DNA of 64,000 bases from JAENVT01 sp963720775 (lineage in GTDB: Bacteria > Actinomycetota > Acidimicrobiia > Acidimicrobiales > Ilumatobacteraceae): NCBI GenBank assembly GCA_963720775.1, contig CAVRGR010000003.1, positions 248,001 through 312,000 of the forward strand, read 5' to 3'. Below the pieces are notes generated by a model. The model ran no database searches. It saw only the letters and a list, made by a program, of their open reading frames with translations, and was not told the origin of the DNA. How positions within the stretch are numbered: the first letter of the stretch is position 1; each line of letters begins with the position of its first letter. Below are positions 35,922 to 44,677 of this stretch, piece after piece. The translations under genes and the position numbers were made by a program.

Positions 35922-36683
35922 TCAACTGCGCTGCGTTCGCTGTGATGCATGCCACCCCATCACGGCTCGTTGCAGCAGGTTGAGCAGCACCAGGGTGATG
36001 GTCCCGAGAATGGCCATCGAGAGGATCGCCGCCCACAGCCGATCGCCCTCGTTGTTGGCGGAGGCCCTGGCACCGATCTCACCGAGCCCACCTGTGCCAC
36101 GCTCAGCGAGGTAAGCAACGACCAGGGCAAGACCGGTGTTGTACTTGGCCGCGGTGAACAACGACGGCAGCGCAGAGGGCAACCAGAGATGCCACAGCAC
36201 CTCCCACGCCGACGCATCGACAGAGGCGAGCAGCTCGCGACTGGACGGGTCGGCGCCGCGCATCCCGTCGGCTGCAGCGAACGTGAAGGCAGGCAGCGAC
36301 ACGAGCGCGACGATGAAGATGACGGGCTTCTCGGAGAAGGCACCGAGCCCGATCTTGACCGATCCGATGTAGGCCGCGAACGGTGTGACTGCGATGAGGG
36401 TGAGCACGGGCTGCGTCGCCTGTTCGAGGAAGCTCGACGCAGCCATCACCGCACCGATCATCAAGGCGACGACGATCGCGAAGGCAAACCCCAACGTCGC
36501 GTGCCTCATGGTGGTCAGCGAGGCGCGGAGGTAGTCGTCCGGGAATCGGGCAAGGTAGCGCACGATCCGACTCGGCTTCGCCAGAACGAACGGTCGGATG
36601 TCGAAGGCACGCACCAACGCTTCCCACGCGGCGAAGAACGCCACCAGTCCGGCGATCGGCGCGATCACTCGCGTCCGGTTCAC
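35922..36683 (-). CDS. ABC transporter permease (SsuC/TauC type)
   Basis: This 253-residue inner-membrane permease has about six helices and the cytoplasmic loop typical of BPD_transp_1 proteins, ASAWEVLWHLWLPSALPSLFTAAKYNTGLALV. The start is GTG 36683, overlapping the ATPase stop (GTGA). It pairs with the ATPase upstream and the NMT1-type lipoprotein downstream in a sulfonate/nitrate/thiamine-precursor type importer. Confidence 0.88.
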   Translation of the reverse strand: MNRTRVIAPIAGLVAFFAAWEALVRAFDIRPFVLAKPSRIVRYLARFPDDYLRASLTTMRHATLGFAFAIVVALMIGAVMAASSFLEQATQPVLTLIAVTPFAAYIGSVKIGLGAFSEKPVIFIVALVSLPAFTFAAADGMRGADPSSRELLASVDASAWEVLWHLWLPSALPSLFTAAKYNTGLALVVAYLAERGTGGLGEIGARASANNEGDRLWAAILSMAILGTITLVLLNLLQRAVMGWHASQRTQRS

Positions 36684-37438
36684 AGCGCACCTTCCAGCAA
36701 GGCGTGACGCACCTGACTGCAGAGCTCGAAGAACTGGGGATCGTCGTCGACATCGTCGGGTCGCGGCCTGGGGAGGCCGATGGCGATGTCGGCGATGATC
36801 CGCGCCGGTCGCGGCGACGTGACGAGCACCCGATCGCTGAGGGCCACCGCTTCGCTGATCGAATGGGTGACGAAGATAGTCGTCACGCCGCGACCTTCCA
36901 CCAGCTGATTGAGCAACACCCGCATCTCGGATCGAGTGATCTCGTCGAGGGCGGCAAGCGGCTCGTCCATCGCCAGCAACGGGGCTCCCAGGGCGAGGGC
37001 GCGCACGAGGGCAACCCTCTGTTGCATGCCGCCGGAGAGCTCATGTGGGTGGGCGTCGAGGAATGCGGTGAGCCCGACTCGCTCCAACAGCTCGATCGGG
37101 TCGGTCGTCGTCGAGCCATTTGCCTTGCTGTTGATGTCGAGCAGCAGGCGCGCGTTTGCTCGAACGGTCCGCCACGGCAACAGGCCGGGATGTTGCGGCA
37201 CGATGGCAACCTGCTTGCGGCGGCGCGCCGCGATGGCCGGCTCGCCGTACACGAGAGCCTCGCCGGAGCTCGCCGGCTCGAGACCGGCGACGACACGCAG
37301 GAGCGTCGACTTGCCACACCCGGATGGCCCGATCACGCTCACGAACGTGCCCTCGGCGATGTCGAGATCGATGCCCGAAATGGTCTCCAGCTTCCCGAAC
37401 GACTTGCGCAATCCCCGCAGCGTGACGGCGGTGGGCAT
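36680..37438 (-). CDS. ABC transporter ATP-binding protein (SsuB/TauB type)
   Basis: This 252-residue ATPase has Walker A GPSGCGKSTLL, Q-loop VPQHPGLLPWRT, signature LSGGMQQRVALVRAL, Walker B LLAMDEPLAALD and the H-loop FVTHSISEAV. It is the first gene of the minus-strand importer cassette inserted between ribF and rpsO. ATG 37438 follows TACACT by 7 bases, a leaderless pattern. Confidence 0.92.
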   Translation of the reverse strand: MPTAVTLRGLRKSFGKLETISGIDLDIAEGTFVSVIGPSGCGKSTLLRVVAGLEPASSGEALVYGEPAIAARRRKQVAIVPQHPGLLPWRTVRANARLLLDINSKANGSTTTDPIELLERVGLTAFLDAHPHELSGGMQQRVALVRALALGAPLLAMDEPLAALDEITRSEMRVLLNQLVEGRGVTTIFVTHSISEAVALSDRVLVTSPRPARIIADIAIGLPRPRPDDVDDDPQFFELCSQVRHALLEGAL

Positions 37439-37445
37439 GGGCCCG

Positions 37446-37451
37446 AGTGTA
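37446..37451 (-). promoter_or_regulatory. -10 box of a leaderless promoter (minus strand)
   Basis: TACACT on the minus strand ends 7 bases before the ATG at 37438 of the ATPase gene. Confidence 0.45.
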
Positions 37452-37492
37452 CGGGTGACCGTGATCGCAATCCGAATGAGGCGATCAGGCGC

Positions 37493-37498
37493 TATGCT
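37493..37498 (+). promoter_or_regulatory. possible -10 box for rpsO
   Basis: TATGCT lies about 90 bases before rpsO. No convincing -35 is seen at the right distance, so this is tentative. Confidence 0.3.
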
Positions 37499-37587
37499 GG
37501 TCGGGTTCGCTGGGGCTCAACCTCCGGCGTTATGCGCACCGGTTCGTTCGAATCGGAGCGCGACCTCCAACCAAGGAAGGCAACGAC

Positions 37588-37842
37588 ATGTCCAAGCAGG
37601 ACACGATCAACGCGCACAAGGTGCACGACAGCGATACTGGCTCACCGGAAGTGCAGATCGCACTTCTCACCGCCAGGATCAATCAGCTGACCGAACACCT
37701 GAAGAGCCACAAGAAGGACCACCACAGTCGTCGTGGCCTTCTGATGCTGGTCGGTCGTCGTCGTCGAATGCTCGACTACGCTCGAAACATCGACATCGAG
37801 CGCTATCGCCAGATCGTCCAGAAAAACGGTTTGCGTCGCTAG
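37588..37842 (+). CDS. rpsO: 30S ribosomal protein S15
   Basis: S15 (84 residues, normal is about 88) binds the central domain of 16S rRNA. The sequence has HKVHDSDTGSPEVQIALLTARINQLTEHL, KKDHHSRRGLLMLVGRRRRML and YARNIDIERYRQIVQKNGLR, all diagnostic. AAGGAAGG precedes the ATG. It is followed by a terminator-like hairpin and then pnp, the usual arrangement. Confidence 0.97.
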   Translation: MSKQDTINAHKVHDSDTGSPEVQIALLTARINQLTEHLKSHKKDHHSRRGLLMLVGRRRRMLDYARNIDIERYRQIVQKNGLRR

Positions 37843-37856
37843 TCGCAACAAATCTT

Positions 37857-37884
37857 GGGCCGGGCCTCGTGGCTCGGCCCTTGT
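37857..37884 (+). terminator. hairpin terminator or attenuator after rpsO
   Basis: The stem GGGCCGGGCC/GGCTCGGCCC (one G-T pair) with loop TCGT is followed by TTGT, starting 15 bases after the rpsO stop. It could end most rpsO transcripts while letting some reach pnp. Confidence 0.6.
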
Positions 37885-37892
37885 CACATCAC

Positions 37893-37997
37893 GAGCAGCA
37901 ACCGAGTCGGTTGTCAGTCGGGAGTCCCGCACCGCTGCGGGGTTGCCGACTGGGAACCGGCCCGCTGCTCCTTCGAACGGCACACCAGACGTGTGCC
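37893..37997 (+). promoter_or_regulatory. structured pnp leader (multi-stem RNA)
   Basis: The rpsO-pnp spacer can fold into an outer stem GAGCAGC (37893-37899) with GCTGCTC (37964-37970). It encloses AACCG/CGGTT (37900-37912) and a long arm CAGTCGG/CCGACTG (37915-37952) with inner CCCGC/GCGGG. A second hairpin GGCACAC/GTGTGCC (37979-37997) lies just before the ribosome site. In E. coli a pnp leader stem is cut by RNase III and used for autocontrol; a similar role is inferred here. Confidence 0.6.
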
Positions 37998-38018
37998 GCC
38001 AACTGAAAGGAGCTCGCA

Positions 38019-40469
38019 ATGGCAGACGCCATTCGAGTGTCAGGCCCGGTATCGGGAACTGACAAGATCCTGTCGTTCGAGACAGGAAAGCTGGCTCAAC
38101 AGAGCCAGGGAGCCGTGCTGGCCAGCATCGGCCGCACCATCGTGCTGGCCACGGCCAACGCAGCCAAAGATGTCCGTCCGGGGACAGATTTCTTCCCCCT
38201 CACGATCGACGTCGAGGAGCGTGCCTACGCGGCCGGCAAGGTGCCGGGCTCGTTCTTCCGTCGTGAAGGGCGCCCCACCGAGGATGCCATCCTCACGTGC
38301 CGTCTCACCGATCGCCCGTTGCGACCCGCGTTCCCCGAGGGGTTCCGCAACGAGACCCAGGTCGTGCTCACCGTCATGGGCGCCGACATGGCCAACCCGC
38401 ACGACGTGCTCAGCATCAACGCCGCATCGGCGTCGTTGATGATCTCGGGCATCCCGTTCGACGGTCCCATCGGTGCCGTGCGCATCGCCCACAGCCAGAC
38501 CGGTGAATGGATCCCTCACCCCACCTACGAAGAGGGCGAGGCCAGCACGTTCGAGCTCGTCGTCGCCGGCCGCCAGCTCGACAGTGGCGACGTGGCCATC
38601 ATGATGGTCGAAGCCGGCGGCACGGCCAAGAGCTTCGAGTACTACGCCGCGGGCGCCCCGAAGGTCGACGAAAAGGCACTCGCCGGAGGTCTGGAAGCCT
38701 GCAAGGTGTGGATCAAGGAATCGATCGCGCTGCAACGGCAGCTGGTCGCCTCAGTCGTCGCCACTCATGGCCCGATCGTCCCGATGGCGTACACCCCGCA
38801 GCTCGACTACAGCCCTGAGGTGCTCGAAGCCGTGGCCGGCGTCGCTGCCGACGGTGTGGCCAAGGCCATCACCATCAGCGCCAAGGCCGAGCGAAACGCC
38901 GCTACCGATGCTGCGGCCGCCGAGGCGATCGCAGCCTTGTGCGGCGAAGGTGCCGCACTGGCCGGTCGCGAACGCGAAGTGAAAGAAGCTGTTCGCACGC
39001 TCACCAAAAAGGCTGTCCGCAAGCGGATCGTCGACGAAGGTCTGCGCATCGACGGCCGTGGCCCACGCGATCTGCGGCCCATCAGCAGCGAGGTCGGCCT
39101 GTTGCCGACGGCTCACGGAACCGGCTTGTTCCAGCGCGGCGAGACACAGGTGATGAACGTCGTCACCATGGCCATGCCACGCATGAACCAGCTCCTCGAC
39201 ACACTCAGCCCAGAGTCGCACAAGTACTTCCTGTTCCACTACAACATGGCTCCTTGGGCCAACGGTGAGACGGGTCGTGTCGGTTCGCCGAAGCGGCGCG
39301 AGATCGGCCACGGTGCGCTCGCCGCCCGTGCACTGATTCCGGTGCTGCCGAGCCAGGAGGAGTTCAGCTACACGCTGCGCCTGGTGGCCGAGGTGCTGGC
39401 CTCCAATGGTTCGACGTCGATGGCGTCGGTGTGCTCCGGCTCGCTGGCGTTGATGGATGCCGGTGTGCCGATCAAGGCTGCCGTTGCCGGTATCGCCATG
39501 GGCCTCGTCTATGCCGAGGGCAAGTACACCACCCTCACCGACATCCTCGGTGCGGAGGACGCATTCGGCGACATGGACTTCAAGGTTGCCGGAACGTCGG
39601 ATTTCATCACGGCCTTGCAGCTCGACACCAAGATCGAAGGCATCCCTGCCGACGTGTTGGCTGCCGCGCTCGACCAGGCCAAGGAAGCCCGCACCGAGAT
39701 CCTCGCCAACATGAACGCGTGCCTCGCCGAGCCACGAGCCGAGGTCGCCGCCACGGCACCGAAGATCATCTCGATCACCATCCCGATGGACAAGATCGGT
39801 GAGGTCATCGGGCCCAAGGGCAAGGTCATCAACACCATCCAGCAAGAGACCGGCGCCGACATCGCCGTCGACGACGACGGCTCGGTCGGAATCGTCACCA
39901 TCGGGGCCGTCGAGGCCTCGAAGATGGAAGAGGCCAAGGCGCGCATCCTGGCGATCGTCGACCCGCCCAAGGCCGATGTCGGAGCCACCTACACGGGGCG
40001 GGTTGTCAACGTCACCAAGTTCGGTGCTTTCGTCAACATCCTCCCCGGCCGCGATGGTCTCGTGCACATCTCCAAGCTCGGCAAGGGCAAGCGCATCAAC
40101 AACGTCGAAGACGTGCTGACGCTCGGTCAGGAGATCGAGGTCGTGGTCGAGGAGATCGACGAGAAGGGCAAGGTCAGTTTGACCCCCGGCCCGTCGTGGA
40201 ACCCCTTCCCGAACGGCGAGTCCTCTGGTGACACGGCCGCAGCCTCGTCTGCTCCTTCGTCTGTCTCGGTGCCGGTCGGCGATCGCGCTGTCGCCGTCAG
40301 CTTCGACGATGCGTTCGACGCCGAGCTCGCCGGCGAGCTCGGAGACCTCGGCCCCGGTGGCGAAGCCGGCGGCGGCGCTGCCGCAGATCGTGGTGGCGAC
40401 CGTGCCGATCGCGGCCCGCGTCGCGACGATCGCGGTGCACGCAACCGTGGTCCCCGTCGGCATCGCTGA
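38019..40469 (+). CDS. pnp: polyribonucleotide nucleotidyltransferase (PNPase)
   Basis: PNPase (816 residues) degrades RNA 3' to 5' by phosphorolysis and can add tails. Two RNase PH domains are visible (SFFRREGRPTEDAILTCRLTDRPLRP in the first; FLFHYNMAPWANGETGRVGSPKRREIGHGALAARAL and MDAGVPIKAAVAGIAMGLV in the second), linked by an all-alpha region. A KH domain (VIGPKGKVINTIQQETGADI) and an S1 domain (YTGRVVNVTKFGAFVNILPGRDGLVHIS) follow. The tail after residue 715 is Gly/Asp/Arg-rich and disordered. AAAGGAG precedes the ATG. Long antisense readings over this gene are shadows. Confidence 0.96.
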   Translation: MADAIRVSGPVSGTDKILSFETGKLAQQSQGAVLASIGRTIVLATANAAKDVRPGTDFFPLTIDVEERAYAAGKVPGSFFRREGRPTEDAILTCRLTDRPLRPAFPEGFRNETQVVLTVMGADMANPHDVLSINAASASLMISGIPFDGPIGAVRIAHSQTGEWIPHPTYEEGEASTFELVVAGRQLDSGDVAIMMVEAGGTAKSFEYYAAGAPKVDEKALAGGLEACKVWIKESIALQRQLVASVVATHGPIVPMAYTPQLDYSPEVLEAVAGVAADGVAKAITISAKAERNAATDAAAAEAIAALCGEGAALAGREREVKEAVRTLTKKAVRKRIVDEGLRIDGRGPRDLRPISSEVGLLPTAHGTGLFQRGETQVMNVVTMAMPRMNQLLDTLSPESHKYFLFHYNMAPWANGETGRVGSPKRREIGHGALAARALIPVLPSQEEFSYTLRLVAEVLASNGSTSMASVCSGSLALMDAGVPIKAAVAGIAMGLVYAEGKYTTLTDILGAEDAFGDMDFKVAGTSDFITALQLDTKIEGIPADVLAAALDQAKEARTEILANMNACLAEPRAEVAATAPKIISITIPMDKIGEVIGPKGKVINTIQQETGADIAVDDDGSVGIVTIGAVEASKMEEAKARILAIVDPPKADVGATYTGRVVNVTKFGAFVNILPGRDGLVHISKLGKGKRINNVEDVLTLGQEIEVVVEEIDEKGKVSLTPGPSWNPFPNGESSGDTAAASSAPSSVSVPVGDRAVAVSFDDAFDAELAGELGDLGPGGEAGGGAAADRGGDRADRGPRRDDRGARNRGPRRHR

Positions 40470-40491
40470 CTCGAGAGCCATCTCTGGTTCG

Positions 40492-41717
40492 ATGACCGAC
40501 CTTCGAATCACCCAAATCGACTCCGGCCTCACGGTCGCCACCGAACACGTGCCTGGCGCACTTTCGGTGGCGACCGGAGTCTGGGTCGGCGTGGGTTCGC
40601 GCGACGAACCGCCCGAGCTCAGCGGGGTGAGCCACTTCCTCGAACATCTGCTGTTCAAGGGCACCCCGACGCGCACCTCGCAAGAGATATCCCGCTCGGT
40701 CGATCGAGTCGGCGGCGACTTCAACGCCTTCACCGCCAAGGAGTACACCGCGTACTACATCCGATTGCCGGCTCGCCATGCCGAGTTCGGCGTCGACTTG
40801 CTGAGTGACGTCTTGATCCGTCCTGCGTTGCGCGAGGCCGATGTCGACAGCGAGCGTCTGGTGATCCTCGAGGAGCTGGCGATGGACGACGACTCACCCG
40901 ACGATGTGGCCCATCGCGCCTTCACCGCGCAGTTGTTCGCCGACCATCCACTCGGTCGCGAGACCGCCGGCGACCGCGAGACGGTGCAAGCCATCACACC
41001 AACCGACGTTCGTCGATTCTTCGAGTCGCACTACCACTCGGGCTCGATGGTCATCAGCCTGGCCGGCCCGATCGATCACGATGAGGCTCTGGCGATCGTG
41101 TCCACGGCGTTCACCGAGCTGCGCGCCCCTGGTTTCGTCCGCGTCGCGAAGTTCCCGTGGTCGTCGGCGGGCATCAGTCGATCGACGACGACACCGAACA
41201 GGTGCACATCGTCATGGGCGGCCGATCGCTCGCTCGCGGCGATGACGATCGCGAAGCATTGGATGTCGTCAACCACGTCTTCGGAGGCGGTCTGTCGAGC
41301 CGCCTCTTCGAGGAGATCCGCGAGCGTCGCGGCCTCGCCTATTCGGTCTACTCTGGCGTGTCCGCGTACGCCGACACCGGCGCATTCCAGATGTATGCAG
41401 GCACGCAGCCGCAACATTGCGGGCAGGTGGTCGACCTGATGCGCTCGGAGCTCGCCCGTATCGTCAGTGACGGCATCTCCGACGACGAACTCGACGTCGC
41501 GGTCGGGTATCTCACCGGTGCGTTCGAGCTCGGCCTGGAAGACACCGCAGCGCGAATGGCGCGCAATGGAGCGCAGCTGATCACGACGGGGAACGTGCGG
41601 GACATCGACGAGCAGGTCGCTCGTTGGGCTGCCGTCGATCAGGAAGCGGCCCGTCGCGTGATCGACAGGGTGCTCACGGCGGAACCGATCGTGGTCACCG
41701 TCGGCCCCACTGGCTGA
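40492..41717 (+). pseudogene. M16 zinc peptidase (PepR/YmxG-like), frameshifted
   Basis: From ATG 40492 the protein shows the inverted zinc motif HFLEH (residues 48-52) and the distal LVILEELAMDDD glutamate. It reads normally to about residue 220 and then becomes Ser/Thr/Arg-rich nonsense ending at 41439. The second half of the family sequence, QVHIVMGGRSLARGDDDREALDVVNHVFGGGLSSRLFEEIRERRGLAYSVYSG, starts in another frame near 41157 and ends at 41717. A single missing base at about 41140-41160 (TTCCCGTGGTCG) explains this. The gene lies in its usual place between pnp and dapB. Whether it is truly broken or a sequencing error is open. Confidence 0.8.
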
Positions 41718-41732
41718 TGGTTGCGGCGCGGC

Positions 41733-41738
41733 TACGGT
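41733..41738 (+). promoter_or_regulatory. -10 box of a leaderless promoter
   Basis: TACGGT ends 7 bases before the ATG at 41746 of dapB, and no ribosome-binding site is present. Confidence 0.45.
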
Positions 41739-41745
41739 CAACGTC

Positions 41746-42516
41746 ATGTCGCAGATCAAGGTCGGAGTCGTCGGTGCCGGTGGGCGGATGGGAGCAACCG
41801 TGTGCGCCGCAATCGCGCTCGATCGCGATCTCGATCTTGTTGCCGCGGTCGGTCGCAGCTCGGCCGGGGACAGCTGTCACGGGGTGACGATCGCCGCAGA
41901 GCTGCGCGCATTGGCCGACGCCGGCTGCGAGGTCGTCGTCGATTTCAGCACAGCGGCTGCGGCTCGGGTCACGTTGCCATGGCTGGCGATGCACGGGGTG
42001 CACGCCGTAGTCGGCACCACCGGGTTCAACGACGCCGACGTCAACGCGTTCCGCTCGCAGTTCATGGGAAGCAACTGCGTCATCGCCTCCAACTTCGCCA
42101 TCAGCGCGGTGCTGATGATGCGCTTCGCCGAGATGGCTTCACCGTTCTTCGATTCCGCGGAGATCATCGAGCTCCACCACGAGTCCAAGATCGATGCGCC
42201 GTCGGGAACGGCTGTCAGCACGGCGCAACGAATGGCCGCGGCGTCGGACGAATGGACCCCCGATCCCACTCAGCACGAGGTGTATCCCGGGGCTCGCGGT
42301 GGTGTCGGCCCGGCAGGCATCCGTGTGCACTCGGTGCGGATGCGCGGCATGATGGCTCATCAAGAGGTCATCCTCGGCGCACACGGCCAGACGCTGATCA
42401 TCCGCCAGGACAGCTACGACCGCTTCTGCTACATGCCCGGGGTGGTGTTGGCGTGCAAGCACATCGGCGAACATCCCGGCCTCACGCTGGGACTCGACGC
42501 GTTCTTGGGACTGTGA
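41746..42516 (+). CDS. dapB: 4-hydroxy-tetrahydrodipicolinate reductase DapB
   Basis: DapB (256 residues) reduces dehydrated hydroxy-tetrahydrodipicolinate with NAD(P)H in lysine and diaminopimelate synthesis. The nucleotide site GVVGAGGRMG is at 7-16, the catalytic and substrate block ELHHESKIDAPSGTA at 142-156 carries H144, H145 and K148, and the C-terminus includes HQEVILGAHGQTLIIRQDSYDR. The stop is directly adjacent to the stop of the convergent tpx gene, with no spacer. Confidence 0.95.
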   Translation: MSQIKVGVVGAGGRMGATVCAAIALDRDLDLVAAVGRSSAGDSCHGVTIAAELRALADAGCEVVVDFSTAAAARVTLPWLAMHGVHAVVGTTGFNDADVNAFRSQFMGSNCVIASNFAISAVLMMRFAEMASPFFDSAEIIELHHESKIDAPSGTAVSTAQRMAAASDEWTPDPTQHEVYPGARGGVGPAGIRVHSVRMRGMMAHQEVILGAHGQTLIIRQDSYDRFCYMPGVVLACKHIGEHPGLTLGLDAFLGL

Positions 42517-43014
42517 TCAGCCGAGTGACGCAATGGCAGCGTCGTAGTCGGGTTCCTGGCCGATCGACGGCACGAGCTGCGAGTGGATGACCTTGCCGTT
42601 CTCGTCGAGCACCACCACGGACCGAGCCATCAAGCCGGCCAGCCTGCCGTCGGCCATCTGCACGCCGTAGGCCGTACCGAAATCGCTCCGGAACGTCGAT
42701 GCGGTCGTGACGTTGGTGAGTCCTTCGGCACCGCAGAACCGTGCCTGGGCGAATGGGAGATCAGCCGACACACACAACACGGTGGTGTTGTCTAGGCCGG
42801 CAGCGAGCTCGTTGAACTTGCGGACGCTCATTGCACAAATCTTGGTGTCGAGGCTGGGGAAGATGTTGATCACGACGCGCTGTCCGGCCAGGTCGGCTTG
42901 GGTCAGTTCTGACAGATCAGCCTTGGTAAGGGCGAATGAGGGAGTTGTCGAGCCGACCGGGGGAAGGTCGCCGACCGTGTTGACGGTGTTGTCACCGAGT
43001 GCAGTCTGAGCCAT
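42517..43014 (-). CDS. tpx: thiol peroxidase Tpx
   Basis: This is an atypical 2-Cys peroxiredoxin of 165 residues that reduces hydroperoxides in the cytosol. The peroxidatic Cys60 is in FPSLDTKICAMSVRKFN with T57, and the resolving Cys94 is in ARFCGAEGL. The family signature SADLPFAQARFCGAEG is intact. TAGACA lies 6 bases before the ATG, a near match to the leaderless -10 pattern. It abuts dapB tail to tail. Confidence 0.93.
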   Translation of the reverse strand: MAQTALGDNTVNTVGDLPPVGSTTPSFALTKADLSELTQADLAGQRVVINIFPSLDTKICAMSVRKFNELAAGLDNTTVLCVSADLPFAQARFCGAEGLTNVTTASTFRSDFGTAYGVQMADGRLAGLMARSVVVLDENGKVIHSQLVPSIGQEPDYDAAIASLG

Positions 43015-43048
43015 GGATGTTGTCTACCAGAGCATGACCTTCGAGCCG

Positions 43049-43693
43049 CTACGCACGCCCGCGGCGGATGTTGGCGATGTTGCTGAGGATCACCACCGCA
43101 AACGAGCCGATGATGATCGGGATCTGGTAGCGCTGCAGGAAATCGATCACGGTTTTCACCTGGGACTCGAACTGCTTGGCCAGCCACCACAGCAAGGCGA
43201 GCCGGGCGGCGATGCCTGCTAGCAGCAGCGGCAGGATTCGTCGCCAGCGCGTTTGCACCATTCCACTGAGCACGAAGACGATGTTGCTACCGACGAAGAA
43301 CGGGATCAGCACCCATTCGGCCGTGCGGTACTGCTGTTCGAAACGGTCGACGGATTCCTGGCTCATCCCCAGAAATCTGGTGAACCAGCGAAGTGCGTGG
43401 TCGCCATAGGCGCGGCCGATGAAGTGGCAGACCGCAGCCGCGAGGGTGAGGCGAACCGTGGCGATGACCGCGTACACGAAGGGCGAGATGCCGGCTCCGA
43501 CGGCGCCGATCAAGTATCGGTTGCGCGACGACAACATGATCAGGCGCTCGGGTTGCGTCTTCACCCAGTGTGCGAACACAACGTTGGCAACGTTGGTGCA
43601 CACGACCAGGGCCACGAAGGCGACGAGCAGGAATGGTCCGTACGCAGGTCGATGACGCGGCTCGGTGGACTCGTCGGCCGCTGTCGTATCCAC
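43049..43693 (-). CDS. VTT/DedA-like membrane protein
   Basis: This protein of about 214 residues has five or six hydrophobic segments and an amphipathic C-terminal end (SQVKTVIDFLQRYQIPIIIGSFAVVILSNI). The arrangement, with IPFFVGSNIVFVLSGMVQTRWRRILPLLLAGIAARL in the middle, resembles the SNARE-associated/VTT (DedA) family, which in some bacteria moves undecaprenyl phosphate or maintains the proton gradient. The match is not strong. The start is probably GTG 43693, because TACAGT ends 7 bases before it; GTG 43702 is three codons earlier. It is a single gene, divergent from the amino-acid importer. Confidence 0.5.
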   Translation of the reverse strand: MDTTAADESTEPRHRPAYGPFLLVAFVALVVCTNVANVVFAHWVKTQPERLIMLSSRNRYLIGAVGAGISPFVYAVIATVRLTLAAAVCHFIGRAYGDHALRWFTRFLGMSQESVDRFEQQYRTAEWVLIPFFVGSNIVFVLSGMVQTRWRRILPLLLAGIAARLALLWWLAKQFESQVKTVIDFLQRYQIPIIIGSFAVVILSNIANIRRGRA

Positions 43694-43700
43694 CCACGGC

Positions 43701-43706
43701 ACTGTA
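43701..43706 (-). promoter_or_regulatory. -10 box of a leaderless promoter (minus strand)
   Basis: TACAGT on the minus strand ends 7 bases before GTG 43693. Confidence 0.4.
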
Positions 43707-43827
43707 AACCACCAACGACGGCAGTGGGCATTGCCTGCGGTCGGACTCAGGCAGGATCGCCGGGTGGACTACCGTGTCTGTGACGGTCTCGACCGTCCAC
43801 ACGTGAACCATCGGGGAGAACGAATAC

Positions 43828-44670
43828 ATGAGATCAACACGACTGATCGCCGGCCTGCTTGCCGTCGGTTTCCTGGCCACGGCCTGTGGCAGTGACAGCA
43901 AGTCATCGGGCGGCTCAACCGCATGCCAACCGGTCAAGGCCGGAGTGCTCACTGTCGTCACCAGCCTGCCGGGCCCGAACTTCTGGGGCACTAGCAAGGG
44001 TGAAGAAGACCCAGACAAGATCAAGAGCGGGATCGAGTACGACCTGGCCAACGACATCGCCGCCAAGTGCGGCCTGACGATGAAGATGCGCAACGAGGGC
44101 TTCGACGCGATCGTTGCCGGGCAAATCGATCCCACCAGCTACGACATCGTGTTGTCGCAGGTGACGATCACCGACGACCGCGCCAAGGTCGTCGACTTCT
44201 CGGTCGGCTACTTCAAGGCTGACCAAGGCCTGCTGGTCAACAAGGGCACGGTTGTGAAGACCTGGGACGACGTCAAGAAGCTCAAGGTCGGTGTGCAGGC
44301 CTCGACCACCGCCGAGTTCTATGTCAGCGCGGATGGCCCCCCTGGATGGAAGCTCGACAACGTCAAGGCGTTCCCCGATCTGACGTCGGCGTACGCAGCG
44401 TTGACGGCCGGCACGATCGACGCCGTGATGATCGATACTCCGATCAACCTCGGCCAGGCAGCACAGTCCGATGGCAAACAAGAGGTCGTCGGCCAGGTCA
44501 AGACCGGCGAGGAGTACGGCGCCATCTTCGGCAAGGGCAATGGCAAGAAGGCCATCTTCGACCCGATCATCCAAGGTCTGATCGACGATGGCACCGTCAA
44601 CAAGTTGATCGCCAAGTACCTCGGGGGCGACCCGTCGACCGTTCCGTTCATCGACGTGCCGGCCGCCTGA
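43828..44670 (+). CDS. amino-acid ABC transporter substrate-binding lipoprotein
   Basis: The 280-residue protein has a lipoprotein signal (FLATAC, Cys20) and an SBP_bac_3 domain: SGIEYDLANDIAAKCGLTMKM, SQVTITDDRAKVVDFSVGYF and KLKVGVQASTTAEFYV. It binds a polar amino acid or similar compound outside the membrane and delivers it to the permease and ATPase encoded next (gaps 7 and 3 bases). GGGGAGAA is the ribosome site. The ligand is not predictable. Confidence 0.9.
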   Translation: MRSTRLIAGLLAVGFLATACGSDSKSSGGSTACQPVKAGVLTVVTSLPGPNFWGTSKGEEDPDKIKSGIEYDLANDIAAKCGLTMKMRNEGFDAIVAGQIDPTSYDIVLSQVTITDDRAKVVDFSVGYFKADQGLLVNKGTVVKTWDDVKKLKVGVQASTTAEFYVSADGPPGWKLDNVKAFPDLTSAYAALTAGTIDAVMIDTPINLGQAAQSDGKQEVVGQVKTGEEYGAIFGKGNGKKAIFDPIIQGLIDDGTVNKLIAKYLGGDPSTVPFIDVPAA

Positions 44671-44677
44671 GTCCGCC

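Noticed and set aside
38751..40748. Long minus-strand open frame opposite pnp
   Set aside because: It is a shadow of the PNPase gene with no protein-family sequence.
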